A program made the position numbers and the translations under genes. A stretch of DNA of 40,796 nt, taken from positions 1 through 40,796 of the forward strand of contig JAPOKA010000025.1 in the NCBI GenBank assembly GCA_029977865.1, written 5' to 3'. Under the pieces are notes generated by a model. That model was not told the origin of the DNA and did not search any database. It worked only from the letters and a program-made list of their open reading frames with translations. The DNA is from a bacterium (GTDB taxonomy: Bacteria > Planctomycetota > Phycisphaerae > Phycisphaerales > SM1A02). This document shows positions 15,538 to 24,307 of this stretch, piece by piece. The number at the start of each line of letters is the position of its first letter. Position 1 is the stretch's first letter.

Positions 15538-17718
15538 ATGCCCTGGGACGCGATCCACCGCCGCTGGGCGACAAGGGAGCTCGCGCGGATCGGCGCGTTG
15601 ATACCCGAGGTGGCGGCGTTGGGTGTGGCGGCATTGCGGCAGCGGGCGATCGAGCCCGACTTCGGCACCGACGCCGATCGACAGGCCCTCGCCGAACTTC
15701 GAGCGAGTGCCGCCGCCGCAATCAGACTTGATCCCGCACGCTGGCCGAAGGCCCCGGTGGGCCTTCGCGTCAAACGGCGGTTTCATCGCTGGCTCGAAGG
15801 CACGGCCGTCGAGGAGTGGTTGCGTCGAAGGCGAGGTCTCCCGGCACCGACTCCGGTCGCGCGTCCGACCGCGCCGCGGCGATCGCCGCTGATCGCCCAC
15901 GCCATCCACGGCCTCACCCTCGGCGGGGCCCAGCAGCTCGTCGCCGACCTCGTCTCCGATCCGGCTGCGGAGTGGCGGCATGCGGTGATCGCGGCCCAGG
16001 TTCCGTTCCCACGCCGCTACCCGGGCCTTGATGCCACCGTGGTCGAACACCCGAGCGTCCCCGAGGTTCTCGACTGGCTTCGACGCTGCGGCGCTGCGGC
16101 GGTGCATCTCGCCCACTACCACCATCCCACCGACGACCGCGTGATGGCCTGGTACGACGCGGTGGGCCGCGCCGCCCGCCAAGCAGGCTTGCCGGTTCTG
16201 CAATCGAATCTCACCCCCGGCGATCCATGGCTCGATCCCACCGATCTCGCCGGTCGCCGCGGCCCCGCGATCGAACTGGTCTGTTGCAGTCGCTGGAGTC
16301 TCGACGCCTGTGCAGTCACGGGCATGCGGCAAACGGTGATTCACCCGGGATCACCGCTTGCCGAGATGCGCGAGCAGGCGCGGCGGACCGCAGAGTCCAC
16401 CACCGGCCAGCTGCGAATCGGCTTTGCCGCACGGCTCGACGGCGACAAGTTCGACGCGTCGATCGCAAACGACCTGATCGAAGCCCTCCGCCGCGTTCCC
16501 GAGTCGACGCTCTCGATCGCAGGCGATGGCGGGTTGCGGACCAGGCTCGAATCGCAGTTCGCCTCGGCCGGACTCTCGGATCGGACCGCGTTCCTCGGGA
16601 GCATTCCGTTCGCGGCGCTGCCGCCCTTCTACGCCTCGCTCGATCTGGCGCTGGCACCGATGTCCGCAGACACCTTCGGCTCCGGATCGGTGCATGCGCT
16701 CGCCTCGGGAACCACGGTGGCGGGATACGCGAACGCGGCGCTGCCGGAGATTCTGGTGCATCCGGCCGCACTGGCCGATCCCGCCCGTCCCCACGCGCTC
16801 GCCGCGACCATCGAGCGACTGCTGCGAGACGAACCGCTTCGCCGCGACGTGCTCGAGACCCAGCAAGGAAACGCTGCGGCAAACTTCGATCTGCCGCTCA
16901 TGCGAAGTCGGTACGCGTCGAAACTGCGATCGCTCGTCGGGGATTCTCGACCGGTCGGCTCGCTCGCGGTGGTCACCACCATCCGCAACGACCTCTCCTG
17001 CGTTCCGGCGCTCGTGGAGGCGGTGCCGGTGCCGTTGCGCGATCGCGTGCAGCACGTGATCGCCGACAGCGGCTCCAACGACGGCACCACCGCAGCGCTG
17101 CTCGACGCCGCGACAAGGCTCGCCCACCTCCGCGTGGTGACTTCAGCGGCCGAACCCATCGCGGCGGGACTCAACCGGGCGATCGCCGCCGCGGACGCCT
17201 CGCATGTGGTCGTTCTCAACGCCGACGACGCCTTCGAGCCGGGCGGGCTCGAGAAACTGTTCGCCGCGGTCGCGGTGGGCGAGCCCCCTGATCTCGTGGT
17301 CGGTGGGCTGCGGGTCTTCGACGAGCACGGCAGGCTCTTCCGCGTGCAGCGGGTTCGGCGCATGGGGGTGGCCGACATCCTCATCGACCGCGACTATCCA
17401 TGGAATCCCGCCTGCCTCGCCTACGCGCGTGCGCTGCACCCACGCTTCGGCTGGTACGACTCCGACGAGCCGCTCTTCGACATCGCCTTCCACCTCGCCA
17501 TCGCACCCGCGATTCGCCCGGTGCTGCTCGAGGAGGTGATCGGCCGCTTCAACATGCGCCGCGAAAGCCTCACCGTGAAGCGCATCGCCGCGGGTGAACT
17601 CGAAGGAATGATCCTCGACCTCTTTCGCCGGTTCGAGCGAACACTCGGCGCAGGGACCCGCCTTCAACTGGCCCGGCGGCGACTGACCCGCCGCCTCTCC
17701 CGCATGCTGCGAGGGTGA
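15538..17718 (+). CDS. Two-domain glycosyltransferase, GT4-like fused to GT2-like
   Basis: The 726-residue product has three parts. Residues 1-115 form an Ala/Arg-rich helical region of unknown role. Residues about 118-465 look like a GT-B, GT4-type transferase: HAIHGLTLGGAQQLVADL near the start, RIGFAARLDGDKFD, then SIAGDGGLRTRL and APMSADTFGSGSVHALASG with the late acidic/glycine-rich donor region. Residues about 473-700 are a GT-A, GT2-type domain: AVVTTIRNDLS, IADSGSNDGTTAAL and the DxD-type VLNADDAFEPGG near 558. Two transferases in one chain suggest consecutive sugar additions to a surface glycan in the cytoplasm. It converges on the two methyltransferase-like genes, with 11 bases between the ends. 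The start is uncertain; codon use favours coding from 15538. Sugars and acceptor are unknown. Confidence 0.88.
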   Translation: MPWDAIHRRWATRELARIGALIPEVAALGVAALRQRAIEPDFGTDADRQALAELRASAAAAIRLDPARWPKAPVGLRVKRRFHRWLEGTAVEEWLRRRRGLPAPTPVARPTAPRRSPLIAHAIHGLTLGGAQQLVADLVSDPAAEWRHAVIAAQVPFPRRYPGLDATVVEHPSVPEVLDWLRRCGAAAVHLAHYHHPTDDRVMAWYDAVGRAARQAGLPVLQSNLTPGDPWLDPTDLAGRRGPAIELVCCSRWSLDACAVTGMRQTVIHPGSPLAEMREQARRTAESTTGQLRIGFAARLDGDKFDASIANDLIEALRRVPESTLSIAGDGGLRTRLESQFASAGLSDRTAFLGSIPFAALPPFYASLDLALAPMSADTFGSGSVHALASGTTVAGYANAALPEILVHPAALADPARPHALAATIERLLRDEPLRRDVLETQQGNAAANFDLPLMRSRYASKLRSLVGDSRPVGSLAVVTTIRNDLSCVPALVEAVPVPLRDRVQHVIADSGSNDGTTAALLDAATRLAHLRVVTSAAEPIAAGLNRAIAAADASHVVVLNADDAFEPGGLEKLFAAVAVGEPPDLVVGGLRVFDEHGRLFRVQRVRRMGVADILIDRDYPWNPACLAYARALHPRFGWYDSDEPLFDIAFHLAIAPAIRPVLLEEVIGRFNMRRESLTVKRIAAGELEGMILDLFRRFERTLGAGTRLQLARRRLTRRLSRMLRG

Positions 17719-17729
17719 GCGAGCGGATC

Positions 17730-18617
17730 TCACCCCCGCTCGCACTCGAGGATCGCCGCTGGCTCCCAGTGGCGATCGCCGCTTCGGCTGCGGTCGAGGT
17801 CGTATCGACTCCAGCCTTCGATGGCCGACTCGTTCCACGCCATCGGTCGCACCGAACGGAATCCCGCCTGCTCGAGCAGCGCGGTGGCGGATTCCCGATC
17901 CCACATCCACTCGTGGCTCTCGAAGGTCTCCCGCGGATCGACGGTACGGCGTGCCCGCATCGCCGCCGCGGCCTCCCGCGGAGACGCCAGGAATCCGGCC
18001 CAGCGCTTCGGTGACCTCAGCAGGCCGAGCCACTGCCGCAGCGCCGTGGGCGGCGGGCGATCGAGTGCCGGCGTACCTGCGAAGATCTCCCACACGTCGC
18101 CGAATCGCGCCTCGAGGTCGGACTCGTCGAATCGGCCTTCGACCATCAACTCACGCATGCGCCCTCCGGTGCGACGGCGCACGAGCGGATCGAAGAGCTC
18201 GGCTTCGCGCCAGTCGCGGCGAATGAGGTTGGCCTCGCAAGGATCGGCGACCGCGGCGGCGATGCTCGCGAGGTACGACCGGGCGAGGTCCTCGAGGTCG
18301 GGAAACGAGATCCGCAGCACCGCACCCGGCCGGAGCACCCGCCCGAGTTCGCGGGTGAATCCGGCAGCCGCCTCGGGTGCGAGGTGCTCGATGACACGAG
18401 TGACCGCCGCGGCATGGAACACCCCGTCCTCGAAGGGAAGCGGACTGCGCAGATCAAGGTGGCGAACGCCACTCGGCGGATTCGGCCAATGCGAGAATCG
18501 CCCGCAGGTCCACTCGCCAAGGCGATCCCGGCGGTCGTCGAAGTAGGGGTCTCCGCACCGCCACAGGTGCAGCCGATGGCGTCCGTCCGTTCCGGTCACC
18601 GGAGCGAGTCGTCTCAC
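17730..18617 (-). CDS. Class I methyltransferase-like protein with degenerate SAM motif I (paralogue 1)
   Basis: The 295-residue product has the post-I part of the Methyltransf_11 fold: RHLDLRSPLPFEDGVFHAAA, then VIEHLAPEAA and GRVLRPGAVLRISFPDLEDL. The glycine-rich motif I (usually a GCG/GxGxG loop) is not recognisable; the N-terminus instead has RLHLWRCGDPYFDD. It may still bind SAM, or be a scaffold. The C-terminus, WSRYDLDRSRSGDRHWEP, parallels the end of its upstream neighbour, pointing to a tandem duplication. The GTG at 18617 overlaps the preceding TGA (GTGA). It converges with the glycosyltransferase gene, so glycan methylation or another glycan-linked role is plausible but unproven. 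Confidence 0.72.
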   Translation of the reverse strand: MRRLAPVTGTDGRHRLHLWRCGDPYFDDRRDRLGEWTCGRFSHWPNPPSGVRHLDLRSPLPFEDGVFHAAAVTRVIEHLAPEAAAGFTRELGRVLRPGAVLRISFPDLEDLARSYLASIAAAVADPCEANLIRRDWREAELFDPLVRRRTGGRMRELMVEGRFDESDLEARFGDVWEIFAGTPALDRPPPTALRQWLGLLRSPKRWAGFLASPREAAAAMRARRTVDPRETFESHEWMWDRESATALLEQAGFRSVRPMAWNESAIEGWSRYDLDRSRSGDRHWEPAAILECERG

Positions 18618-19474
18618 GGCGATCGCCCCTCCGCAATGGTCGAGATCTCGAGCGGCCTGCCGCTGGCGGGACAGCGATCGAGGTCGAAGCGCTCCCAACC
18701 CGCGATGCGGGATCGGTCGACGGTGGTTGCGTCGACCTCGACGAATCCGGCCGCTTGCAACTCGCGACCCAGCGAGACTCGATCCCAGGTCGAGATCTCG
18801 AGTTCGCGGGTCTCGCGGCAATCGACCGCCCACCAGGGCGTAGAGCGCCGCCACCGCAGTCGCCTTCGCACCGCCGCGACGATCCGGGCCGCCGCCGCGG
18901 GTCGGTTGCCGCGATCCTTCGCCCGCGTCGAACCCTCACGCTCGACAAGGTCGACAAACCAAGGGCCGACTTCACCGAGGATCTCCCGCGCCGCCTCGCG
19001 GTCCAAGGAGTTGCGGCGAAGGAACTCCAGGGTGCGACCGCCGGAGCGGCGCCGGACCCGCTGGTCGAGCAGCACCAGCCGCATGAACTCGAGGCGAGTC
19101 TTCGCCGCGGAGTCGCCCGGACGCGCTCGCACTGCCTCGAGCGCCCCGAGGTAGGACGCGACCTGATGTTTGAAGTCGGGGGTCGAGATCCGCAGCCAGC
19201 CACCGGGCCGCAGCACTCGACGGCACTCCTGCAGGAGTGCTCGGCTCTCGTGCCGGTCGAGGTGCTCGAGCACGTGGTATCCGTAGATCGCGTCGAGCGA
19301 TCGATCGGCCAGCGGCAACTTCCTGGTCAGATCGACCCGAGTCGCCCCGGGATCGATCGGCACCATCGATGGCCTCCATTGCAGCACTCGCCACTCGGAG
19401 AGTCGAGGCCGATTCGCCTCGAGCCACGCCCCGCCATCGCGATAGAGCGCCAGCATTTCGACGGCTGCGGCCAT
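18614..19474 (-). CDS. Class I methyltransferase-like protein with degenerate SAM motif I (paralogue 2)
   Basis: The 286-residue product contains TRVDLTRKLPLADRSLDAIY, GYHVLEHLDRHESR and CRRVLRPGGWLRISTPDFKH, the usual motifs II-III region of Methyltransf_11 proteins. As in its downstream paralogue, no GxGxG loop precedes it; the N-terminus reads WRVLQWRPSMVPIDPG. The C-terminal GWERFDLDRCPASGRPLE matches the paralogue's end. The ATG at 19474 lies 45 bases after ftsY with no clear ribosome site, and the gene ends in the GTGA overlap with paralogue 1. It is the fourth gene of a probable ribH-nusB-ftsY run. The substrate is unknown; enzymatic competence is uncertain because of the missing motif. 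Confidence 0.72.
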   Translation of the reverse strand: MAAAVEMLALYRDGGAWLEANRPRLSEWRVLQWRPSMVPIDPGATRVDLTRKLPLADRSLDAIYGYHVLEHLDRHESRALLQECRRVLRPGGWLRISTPDFKHQVASYLGALEAVRARPGDSAAKTRLEFMRLVLLDQRVRRRSGGRTLEFLRRNSLDREAAREILGEVGPWFVDLVEREGSTRAKDRGNRPAAAARIVAAVRRRLRWRRSTPWWAVDCRETRELEISTWDRVSLGRELQAAGFVEVDATTVDRSRIAGWERFDLDRCPASGRPLEISTIAEGRSP

Positions 19475-19519
19475 GTCGGCAACATCGGCCTGCGCGAGAA
19501 GGAACGATGAACGGCTCCC

Positions 19520-20446
19520 TCATTCCGCGCGATCGAACATGCCCTCGACGAAGGCCTCCGGATCGAAGGCCTCGACATCCTCGGGCCGTTCGCCGACACC
19601 GATCAGCTTGACCGGCAGCCCCATCTGATCGCGGATCGCCATCACCACGCCGCCGCGTGCGGTGCCGTCGAGCTTGCTCAGGAAGATCCCCGTCACCTCG
19701 ACCGCGGCGGTGAAGACCTCGGCCTGGCGAATCGCGTTCTGGCCGGCGGTCGCATCGAGCACGAGCAGCACCTCGTGCGGAGCTCCGGGGATTCGCTTGG
19801 CGACCACTTCGCGAATCTTGGTGAGTTGCCGCATCAGCGTGTCCTGGGTGTGCAGCCGGCCTGCGGTGTCGACGAGCAGCACATCGGCCTCCCGCGCCAC
19901 GGCTGCCTGGGCCGCATCGAAGACGACCGCCGCCGGATCGGCGCCCTCGGCCCCCTTCACCAGATCGACCCCGAGTCGTTCCGACCAGATCTCGAGTTGC
20001 CGCACCGCCCCGGCGCGGAAGGTGTCCGCCGCAGCCAGCAGGACGCTGCGACCCTCCGCCTTCAGGCTCGCGGCGATCTTCGCGACGCTGGTGGTCTTGC
20101 CCGAGCCGTTCACGCCCACCACGAGGATCACCGTCGGCTTCCGCTCGCTGCGGGCAAGATCGAGGTCGACTCCCTCCCACCGCGCTCGCAGCGATGCCTT
20201 CAGGAACGGCACGACCTCCTCGCCGGCGGCGATGCGGCCGGCAAGCCAGTCCTGCCGCAGGCTCTCGACGGACTCGCGGGCAGCCTTCACCCCGACATCG
20301 GCGGCGAGCAATCGCTTCTCGACCTCCGCCAGCAGCGACTCGTCGATGCGGCGTCCGGCGAGGAAGGCCCGCATGCCCACCATCGCTTCCGCGGTGCGGG
20401 CAAGCCCACGCTTGAGGATCGAGGCGGCAGCCTTGAAGAGTCCCAT
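19520..20446 (-). CDS. ftsY: Signal recognition particle receptor FtsY
   Basis: FtsY is the SRP GTPase receptor that hands ribosome-nascent chains to the Sec translocon at the inner membrane. The 308-residue product shows a short N-terminal helix rather than the long acidic A domain of enterobacterial FtsY, then the N domain (LLAEVEKRLLAADVGV) and the NG GTPase: GVNGSGKTTSVAKIA (G1, residues 111-119), AADTFRAGAVRQLEIW, VDTAGRLHTQ (G3), LVLDATAGQNA, LSKLDGTARGG (G4) and IGVGERPEDVEAFDPE at the end. The ATG at 20446 is seven bases after nusB; GGGGGA from the nusB end provides a distant ribosome site, so translation may be coupled. Two methyltransferase-like genes follow. Confidence 0.97.
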   Translation of the reverse strand: MGLFKAAASILKRGLARTAEAMVGMRAFLAGRRIDESLLAEVEKRLLAADVGVKAARESVESLRQDWLAGRIAAGEEVVPFLKASLRARWEGVDLDLARSERKPTVILVVGVNGSGKTTSVAKIAASLKAEGRSVLLAAADTFRAGAVRQLEIWSERLGVDLVKGAEGADPAAVVFDAAQAAVAREADVLLVDTAGRLHTQDTLMRQLTKIREVVAKRIPGAPHEVLLVLDATAGQNAIRQAEVFTAAVEVTGIFLSKLDGTARGGVVMAIRDQMGLPVKLIGVGERPEDVEAFDPEAFVEGMFDRAE

Positions 20447-20453
20447 CGACGAG

Positions 20454-20873
20454 TCAGTCCCCCGCCGAAGTGGTGGTGTCCTCGCGAACGAGCGACGCCA
20501 GCACTCCGTTCACGAAGGACGCGCTGCGGTCGGTGCCGTACTCCTTGGCCAGCTCCACCGCTTCGTTGAGGGCGATCTCCCGCGGCACGCCCGCTTCGCG
20601 AATCTCCCAGCGGGCAAGCCGGAGGATGTTGCGGTCCATGACCGGTTGGCGATGCAGCGGCCACTCCTCGGTGAAGGGAGCCAGCTCTGCGTCGCAGCGA
20701 TCACGCACCGACCAGACTTCGCGGGCGGCTTCGAGCCCGTGACGGCGATCCTTCGGACTTGCCTCGACCTCCTCCATCGCCGCCTCGAGCGATGCGAGGT
20801 CGGGTTCGGCCACCATGTCGAACTGGTAGAGCGCGACCAGGGCTGCATGACGGGCTCGGCGCGAGAGGATCAT
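20454..20873 (-). CDS. nusB: Transcription antitermination factor NusB
   Basis: The 139-residue product is a compact all-helical protein that with NusE binds boxA RNA in rRNA and other antitermination complexes. Family marks are RRARHAALVALYQFDM at the N-terminus, DRNILRLARWEI in the middle and ALNEAVELAKEYGTDRS with FVNGVLASLVRE at the C-terminus. Length is usual. The ATG overlaps the TGA of ribH (ATGA), and GGGGCGAG from the ribH end serves as the ribosome site. The ribH-nusB order is common in bacteria. Confidence 0.96.
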   Translation of the reverse strand: MILSRRARHAALVALYQFDMVAEPDLASLEAAMEEVEASPKDRRHGLEAAREVWSVRDRCDAELAPFTEEWPLHRQPVMDRNILRLARWEIREAGVPREIALNEAVELAKEYGTDRSASFVNGVLASLVREDTTTSAGD

Positions 20874-21385
20874 CGGACGGCTCGCCCCTCGACCGAACCC
20901 CGCACCATCGCGATCGATCGCGCCGCGAGAAGCGCGGCTTCCATCGCCTCGCGTCCCTTGTTGCCGTGCCGGCCTCCGGCGCGATCACGAGCCTGCTTGA
21001 GCTCGTTGACGGTGAGCACCCCGAAGGCGACCGGCTTCGCGTGCTGCGCCGACAGGTCGGCAAGCGACTGGGCGATCGCCGCGGCGAGATAGCGGTCGTG
21101 GCGGGTCTCCCCCGCCACGATGCATCCGAGTGCGACCACCGCGTCGATCTCGGCCCGTTGCGCACAGGCCGATGCGATGGCGACGAGTTCGAATCCGCCG
21201 GGGCTCTCGAACATGACGAGGTCGTCCGCGACCCCACCGGCCTCGAGGAACGCCGCCTTGGCCCCGGACTCGAGTGCATCGGTGATGGCTCGGTGGTAGC
21301 GGCTCGTCACCACCGCCACCACGAGCCCTCGTCCATCGGGCGTGGGAGACTCGGGTGCTAGCTCGCGATCGGGGGCGCTACGCAT
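20870..21385 (-). CDS. ribH: 6,7-dimethyl-8-ribityllumazine synthase (riboflavin pathway)
   Basis: The enzyme condenses 5-amino-6-ribitylaminouracil with 3,4-dihydroxy-2-butanone 4-phosphate to form lumazine, the immediate riboflavin precursor. The 171-residue product shows VVAVVTSRYHRAITDALESG, an SPGGFELV-type block, ALGCIVAGETRHDRYLAAAI, and KPVAFGVLTVNELKQA near the C-terminus. The ATG at 21385 is chosen because the upstream in-frame extension to 21454 has unlikely composition; no ribosome site is obvious. No FMN-riboswitch-like sequence was recognised upstream. First gene of the operon with nusB and ftsY. Confidence 0.95.
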   Translation of the reverse strand: MRSAPDRELAPESPTPDGRGLVVAVVTSRYHRAITDALESGAKAAFLEAGGVADDLVMFESPGGFELVAIASACAQRAEIDAVVALGCIVAGETRHDRYLAAAIAQSLADLSAQHAKPVAFGVLTVNELKQARDRAGGRHGNKGREAMEAALLAARSIAMVRGSVEGRAVR

Positions 21386-22144
21386 GGGGTGGTTCCAGCC
21401 CCGCGGTGCCGCCTTCGGACGGGCCGGTCGAGAATCGGCAACTCGTCGCGGCACGGCCCTTGGGAGGGGCGGATGCTAGGGCCTCGACCCGGACCGCGCT
21501 CGGCAGCCGCAAGGTTGCCGAGGCCGGGCTCCGCCTTGAGCGGTCGCCTCGCAAACGGTCGACCCGAAGCCGGGCGCACACTTCTCGGTCTCGCCATGGG
21601 TGAGGGGGCGGCGAGTGGCATCGCGAGTTCGATCGCCGCCCGTCCTGGTTCGAGACCGGAGAAGCGTCCGCAGGAAAACAGACCGGCGGCGTATTGCCAA
21701 ACACACTCGGGAGAGCGGTGTCTTCGGCTCGTCAACCCGGTCCACAATCCGATTCTCTGGCTCTCCAAGCGACCGATAACACTTTGTCCCAGATTGGCTT
21801 GGCATCGATCGATTGCTGCCTCCGATGGCCGGTTTCGAACGCATCCAGGTCTCGACCTGGTCCCGAGAATCCGGACCACTGCTTCAGAATCACCTGATTT
21901 TGGTTCGGTTTGCGCTGGCACTTGGACTGCCCTGTCGTACCTTCCCGATTGGGGTACTCGCCCGATCCTTGCGCCCATGGCACTGGAGATCGAGTGAAAC
22001 GGTCGCGCCCGCCTCTCGCTGGCCCGACCGTGCGTAGTAGGCCATCGCCCCGGATGGGTGATTGGCTCGAAGGGTCGGTCGATCTGATCAGGCGACCGAT
22101 TCAAGGAAACAACGCCTGCTGGAGACAGGCGAAGGAGACGAGAC
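21386..22144. other. 759-bp gap between divergent ribH and the secreted dockerin protein gene
   Basis: I see no convincing gene. It must contain the promoters of both flanking genes. Visible items are a hairpin CCAGGT-CTCG-ACCTGG at 21845-21860, a sigma-54-like box at 21916-21930, and the AAGGAG ribosome site at 22132-22137. The bases from about 21700 are less GC-rich than the coding regions. Confidence 0.6.
21916..21930 (+). promoter_or_regulatory. Possible sigma-54-type promoter (-24/-12)
   Basis: TGGCAC at 21916-21921 and CTGC at 21927-21930 place GG and GC ten bases apart, as in -24/-12 promoters (consensus TGGCAC-N5-TTGC, one mismatch). It lies about 215 bases before the secreted protein gene. 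No bacterial enhancer-binding site was identified, and one such match can occur by chance. Confidence 0.25.
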
Positions 22145-24130
22145 ATGCGTAAGACTGGACTGTGCGGCATCGCCGCGATCGCCGGAGCGGCGCTGGCTTG
22201 GCCGGCCGCTGCGGATTTCATGGTTGACCTCGGAAGTGGCCCACTCGCCGGCAGCGCAGTGCGGTACGTCGACGTCGAGCAAAACGCCTTCATGGTTTCG
22301 TTCGAGATCGCCTTCGACTTCGTGCCGGGTGGCGGTGCCGAGTGGGCCTCCGACATGGGCTTCTGGGTCGACGATCCCGACGGCAGCACCAGTGTTCAGA
22401 TCGGCGGGTACAACGTGCTCTTCGCCGATACACAAGGTCCGCCGTGGTCCTTCGACGGCGGCGGATCGGCCGCGGCGGGTCCCTACGCCGATGCCCAGCC
22501 CCTGATCCACAGCGGCAATGGCGTCTGGCGATTCTCGATCGGCAACGGCTGGACCGGCGGCGCCGCCGCCACCGAATACAACAACGTCATGGTCACCGCG
22601 ATCACCGGCGAGGCCGGTGCCTGCGGCGAGTCCAACGAGAGCTGCACCGTTCCCCACGCCACCCCCGGCTGCAACCTCGCAAACTGCTGCATTCAGGTCT
22701 GCGCGTTCGAGGCCGCCTGCTGCGACCTCGAGTGGGATGAGTTCTGCGTAAGCGTGGCCGTCGATCTCTGCGGCCTCTACGTCTACAACTGCCCCACCGG
22801 CGGACCGAGCAACAACTGCCCGTCCGGCGCGACGCCGATCGCCGATGGCGAGACGCTGCCGTTCGACACCACCAACGCCGATCCGGTCGCTCCGGAGTCC
22901 GACTGCGAGGCCGACAGTTCGCTCGGTCCCGATGTGTGGTTCTCCTACACCGCCACCGCGAGCGGCACCGTCAACTTCAGCGGTTGCGATCAGACCGACT
23001 ACGACCAGAAGATGCGGGCCTACAACGCCGGCGATGGCAACATCGACTACAACACCCTTGCAGATCGCCTGATCCTCTGCGGTGACGACACCTGCGGCGT
23101 CGGTGGTGGACCCACCCAGCTGAACGTGGCGGTCGAGAATGGCACGGTCTATCTCTTCGCCGTCGGTGGCTGGCAGTTCGCTGCCGGTTCCGGCACCGTG
23201 ACCCTCAACTTCATTCCTGAGTTGAGCTGCGGCGATCCCAACGCGGGCAGCTGCTGCGAGCCGAGCCCGCTCGGACTCGGATACTGCGACGATGCGGACT
23301 GCTGCGCAACGGTCTGCGCCCTCGACGCGTTCTGCTGCGACACGGCTTGGGACAACATCTGCGCCAACATGGCGTTCACCGAGTGCTCGCCGCTCTGCGG
23401 AGAGCCCATCCCGCCCTACGAGTGCACCTCGCCCGGCGCCAACCCCTACGCCTCGACTCCGGCCTTTGCCGGAACCGGCGGCATCGCCTGCCAGGCCGCT
23501 GGCATCACCACCCCGAACGCCTACGCGGTCGTGTTCAGCCAGAACGACCTCGGCGCAGCCTATTCATTCAGCTGCGTCAACTTCGGCCTCGACAACTCTG
23601 CCGAGTACCTCGAAGGCATCGTTGGCGTCTGGATCGACCCGACCGGCGGTGATCCGATGATCGGCGAACTGGTCGCCGTCGACTCCGCCCCGGTTGGCCT
23701 CTACACCGGTGAGGACCAGCAGGTCACCGTGCTCTTCCCGACCGGAAGCCTCTGCGTCGAACTCACCGGCAGCGAGACCCTCGTGGTCACGCTCAGCATC
23801 CCGCAGGCCGCCACCGGCTTCTGCACCTTCGCGGGTGACACCACCGGTGCCACCACCTACATCCAGTCGGACAACTGCGGCCTTGCCGACTTCGTCACCC
23901 TCGACAGCATCGGCTTCGCCGCCAACAAGTGGTGGGTCGAGCTCTCTGGTGACTTCGGATGCGAGGACGGCATCATCGGCGACCTCAACCAGGACGGCTT
24001 CGTCAACGGCGCCGACCTGAGCATCCTGCTCAGCGCCTGGGGCACCGCGGATCCGGTCGCCGACCTCAATGGCGACGGAGTAGTCAACGGTGCCGATCTG
24101 TCGATCCAGCTCAGCAACTGGACCGGCTGA
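22145..24130 (+). CDS. Secreted C-rich protein with two 34-residue Cys modules and a C-terminal dockerin-like pair
   Basis: The 661-residue product has a signal peptide (about 23 residues, ending WPAAA). Two modules with the exact spacing C-x4-CC-x3-C-x5-CC-x7-C-x7-C lie at residues 176-209 and 381-414; similar modules are, from memory, seen in planctomycete and deltaproteobacterial secreted proteins. Between them is a beta-sandwich-like stretch (DVWFSYTATASGTVNF, then VYLFAVGGW) reminiscent of PPC domains. The last 48 residues hold two calcium-loop repeats, GDLNQDGFVNGADLS and ADLNGDGVVNGADLS, which are dockerin-like; in this group they are common without any cellulosome and may anchor or sort the protein. 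The ATG has AAGGAG seven bases upstream. Extracellular or cell-surface function is likely; no enzymatic motif was recognised. Confidence 0.85.
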   Translation: MRKTGLCGIAAIAGAALAWPAAADFMVDLGSGPLAGSAVRYVDVEQNAFMVSFEIAFDFVPGGGAEWASDMGFWVDDPDGSTSVQIGGYNVLFADTQGPPWSFDGGGSAAAGPYADAQPLIHSGNGVWRFSIGNGWTGGAAATEYNNVMVTAITGEAGACGESNESCTVPHATPGCNLANCCIQVCAFEAACCDLEWDEFCVSVAVDLCGLYVYNCPTGGPSNNCPSGATPIADGETLPFDTTNADPVAPESDCEADSSLGPDVWFSYTATASGTVNFSGCDQTDYDQKMRAYNAGDGNIDYNTLADRLILCGDDTCGVGGGPTQLNVAVENGTVYLFAVGGWQFAAGSGTVTLNFIPELSCGDPNAGSCCEPSPLGLGYCDDADCCATVCALDAFCCDTAWDNICANMAFTECSPLCGEPIPPYECTSPGANPYASTPAFAGTGGIACQAAGITTPNAYAVVFSQNDLGAAYSFSCVNFGLDNSAEYLEGIVGVWIDPTGGDPMIGELVAVDSAPVGLYTGEDQQVTVLFPTGSLCVELTGSETLVVTLSIPQAATGFCTFAGDTTGATTYIQSDNCGLADFVTLDSIGFAANKWWVELSGDFGCEDGIIGDLNQDGFVNGADLSILLSAWGTADPVADLNGDGVVNGADLSIQLSNWTG

Positions 24131-24158
24131 TCTCGACTCGCTGTTTCGTCTCATTCGA

Positions 24159-24188
24159 CCCCCTCGGGCCTCGGCCCGGGGGGGTTTT
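24159..24188 (+). terminator. Strong intrinsic terminator after the dockerin protein gene
   Basis: CCCCCTCGGGCC and GGCCCGGGGGGG form a long GC-rich hairpin (24159-24184) followed by TTTT, 28 bases after the stop. It acts on plus-strand transcripts only, since the other side has no A-tract. Confidence 0.85.
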
Positions 24189-24307
24189 CAATTGCGGCCG
24201 GATCGAGTCCGAGGATCGACCGCAGGCGAGCCGTTCGCGGCAGCGAAGGAGAACGCTTCACTCTTTGCGAGGGGAACCGCCATCCAGCTCGTCGCAACCG
24301 CACGGGG

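Noticed and set aside
21386-21700. Possible FMN riboswitch upstream of ribH
   Set aside because: No stretch resembling the conserved FMN riboswitch core was seen on the minus strand; ribH may be constitutive.
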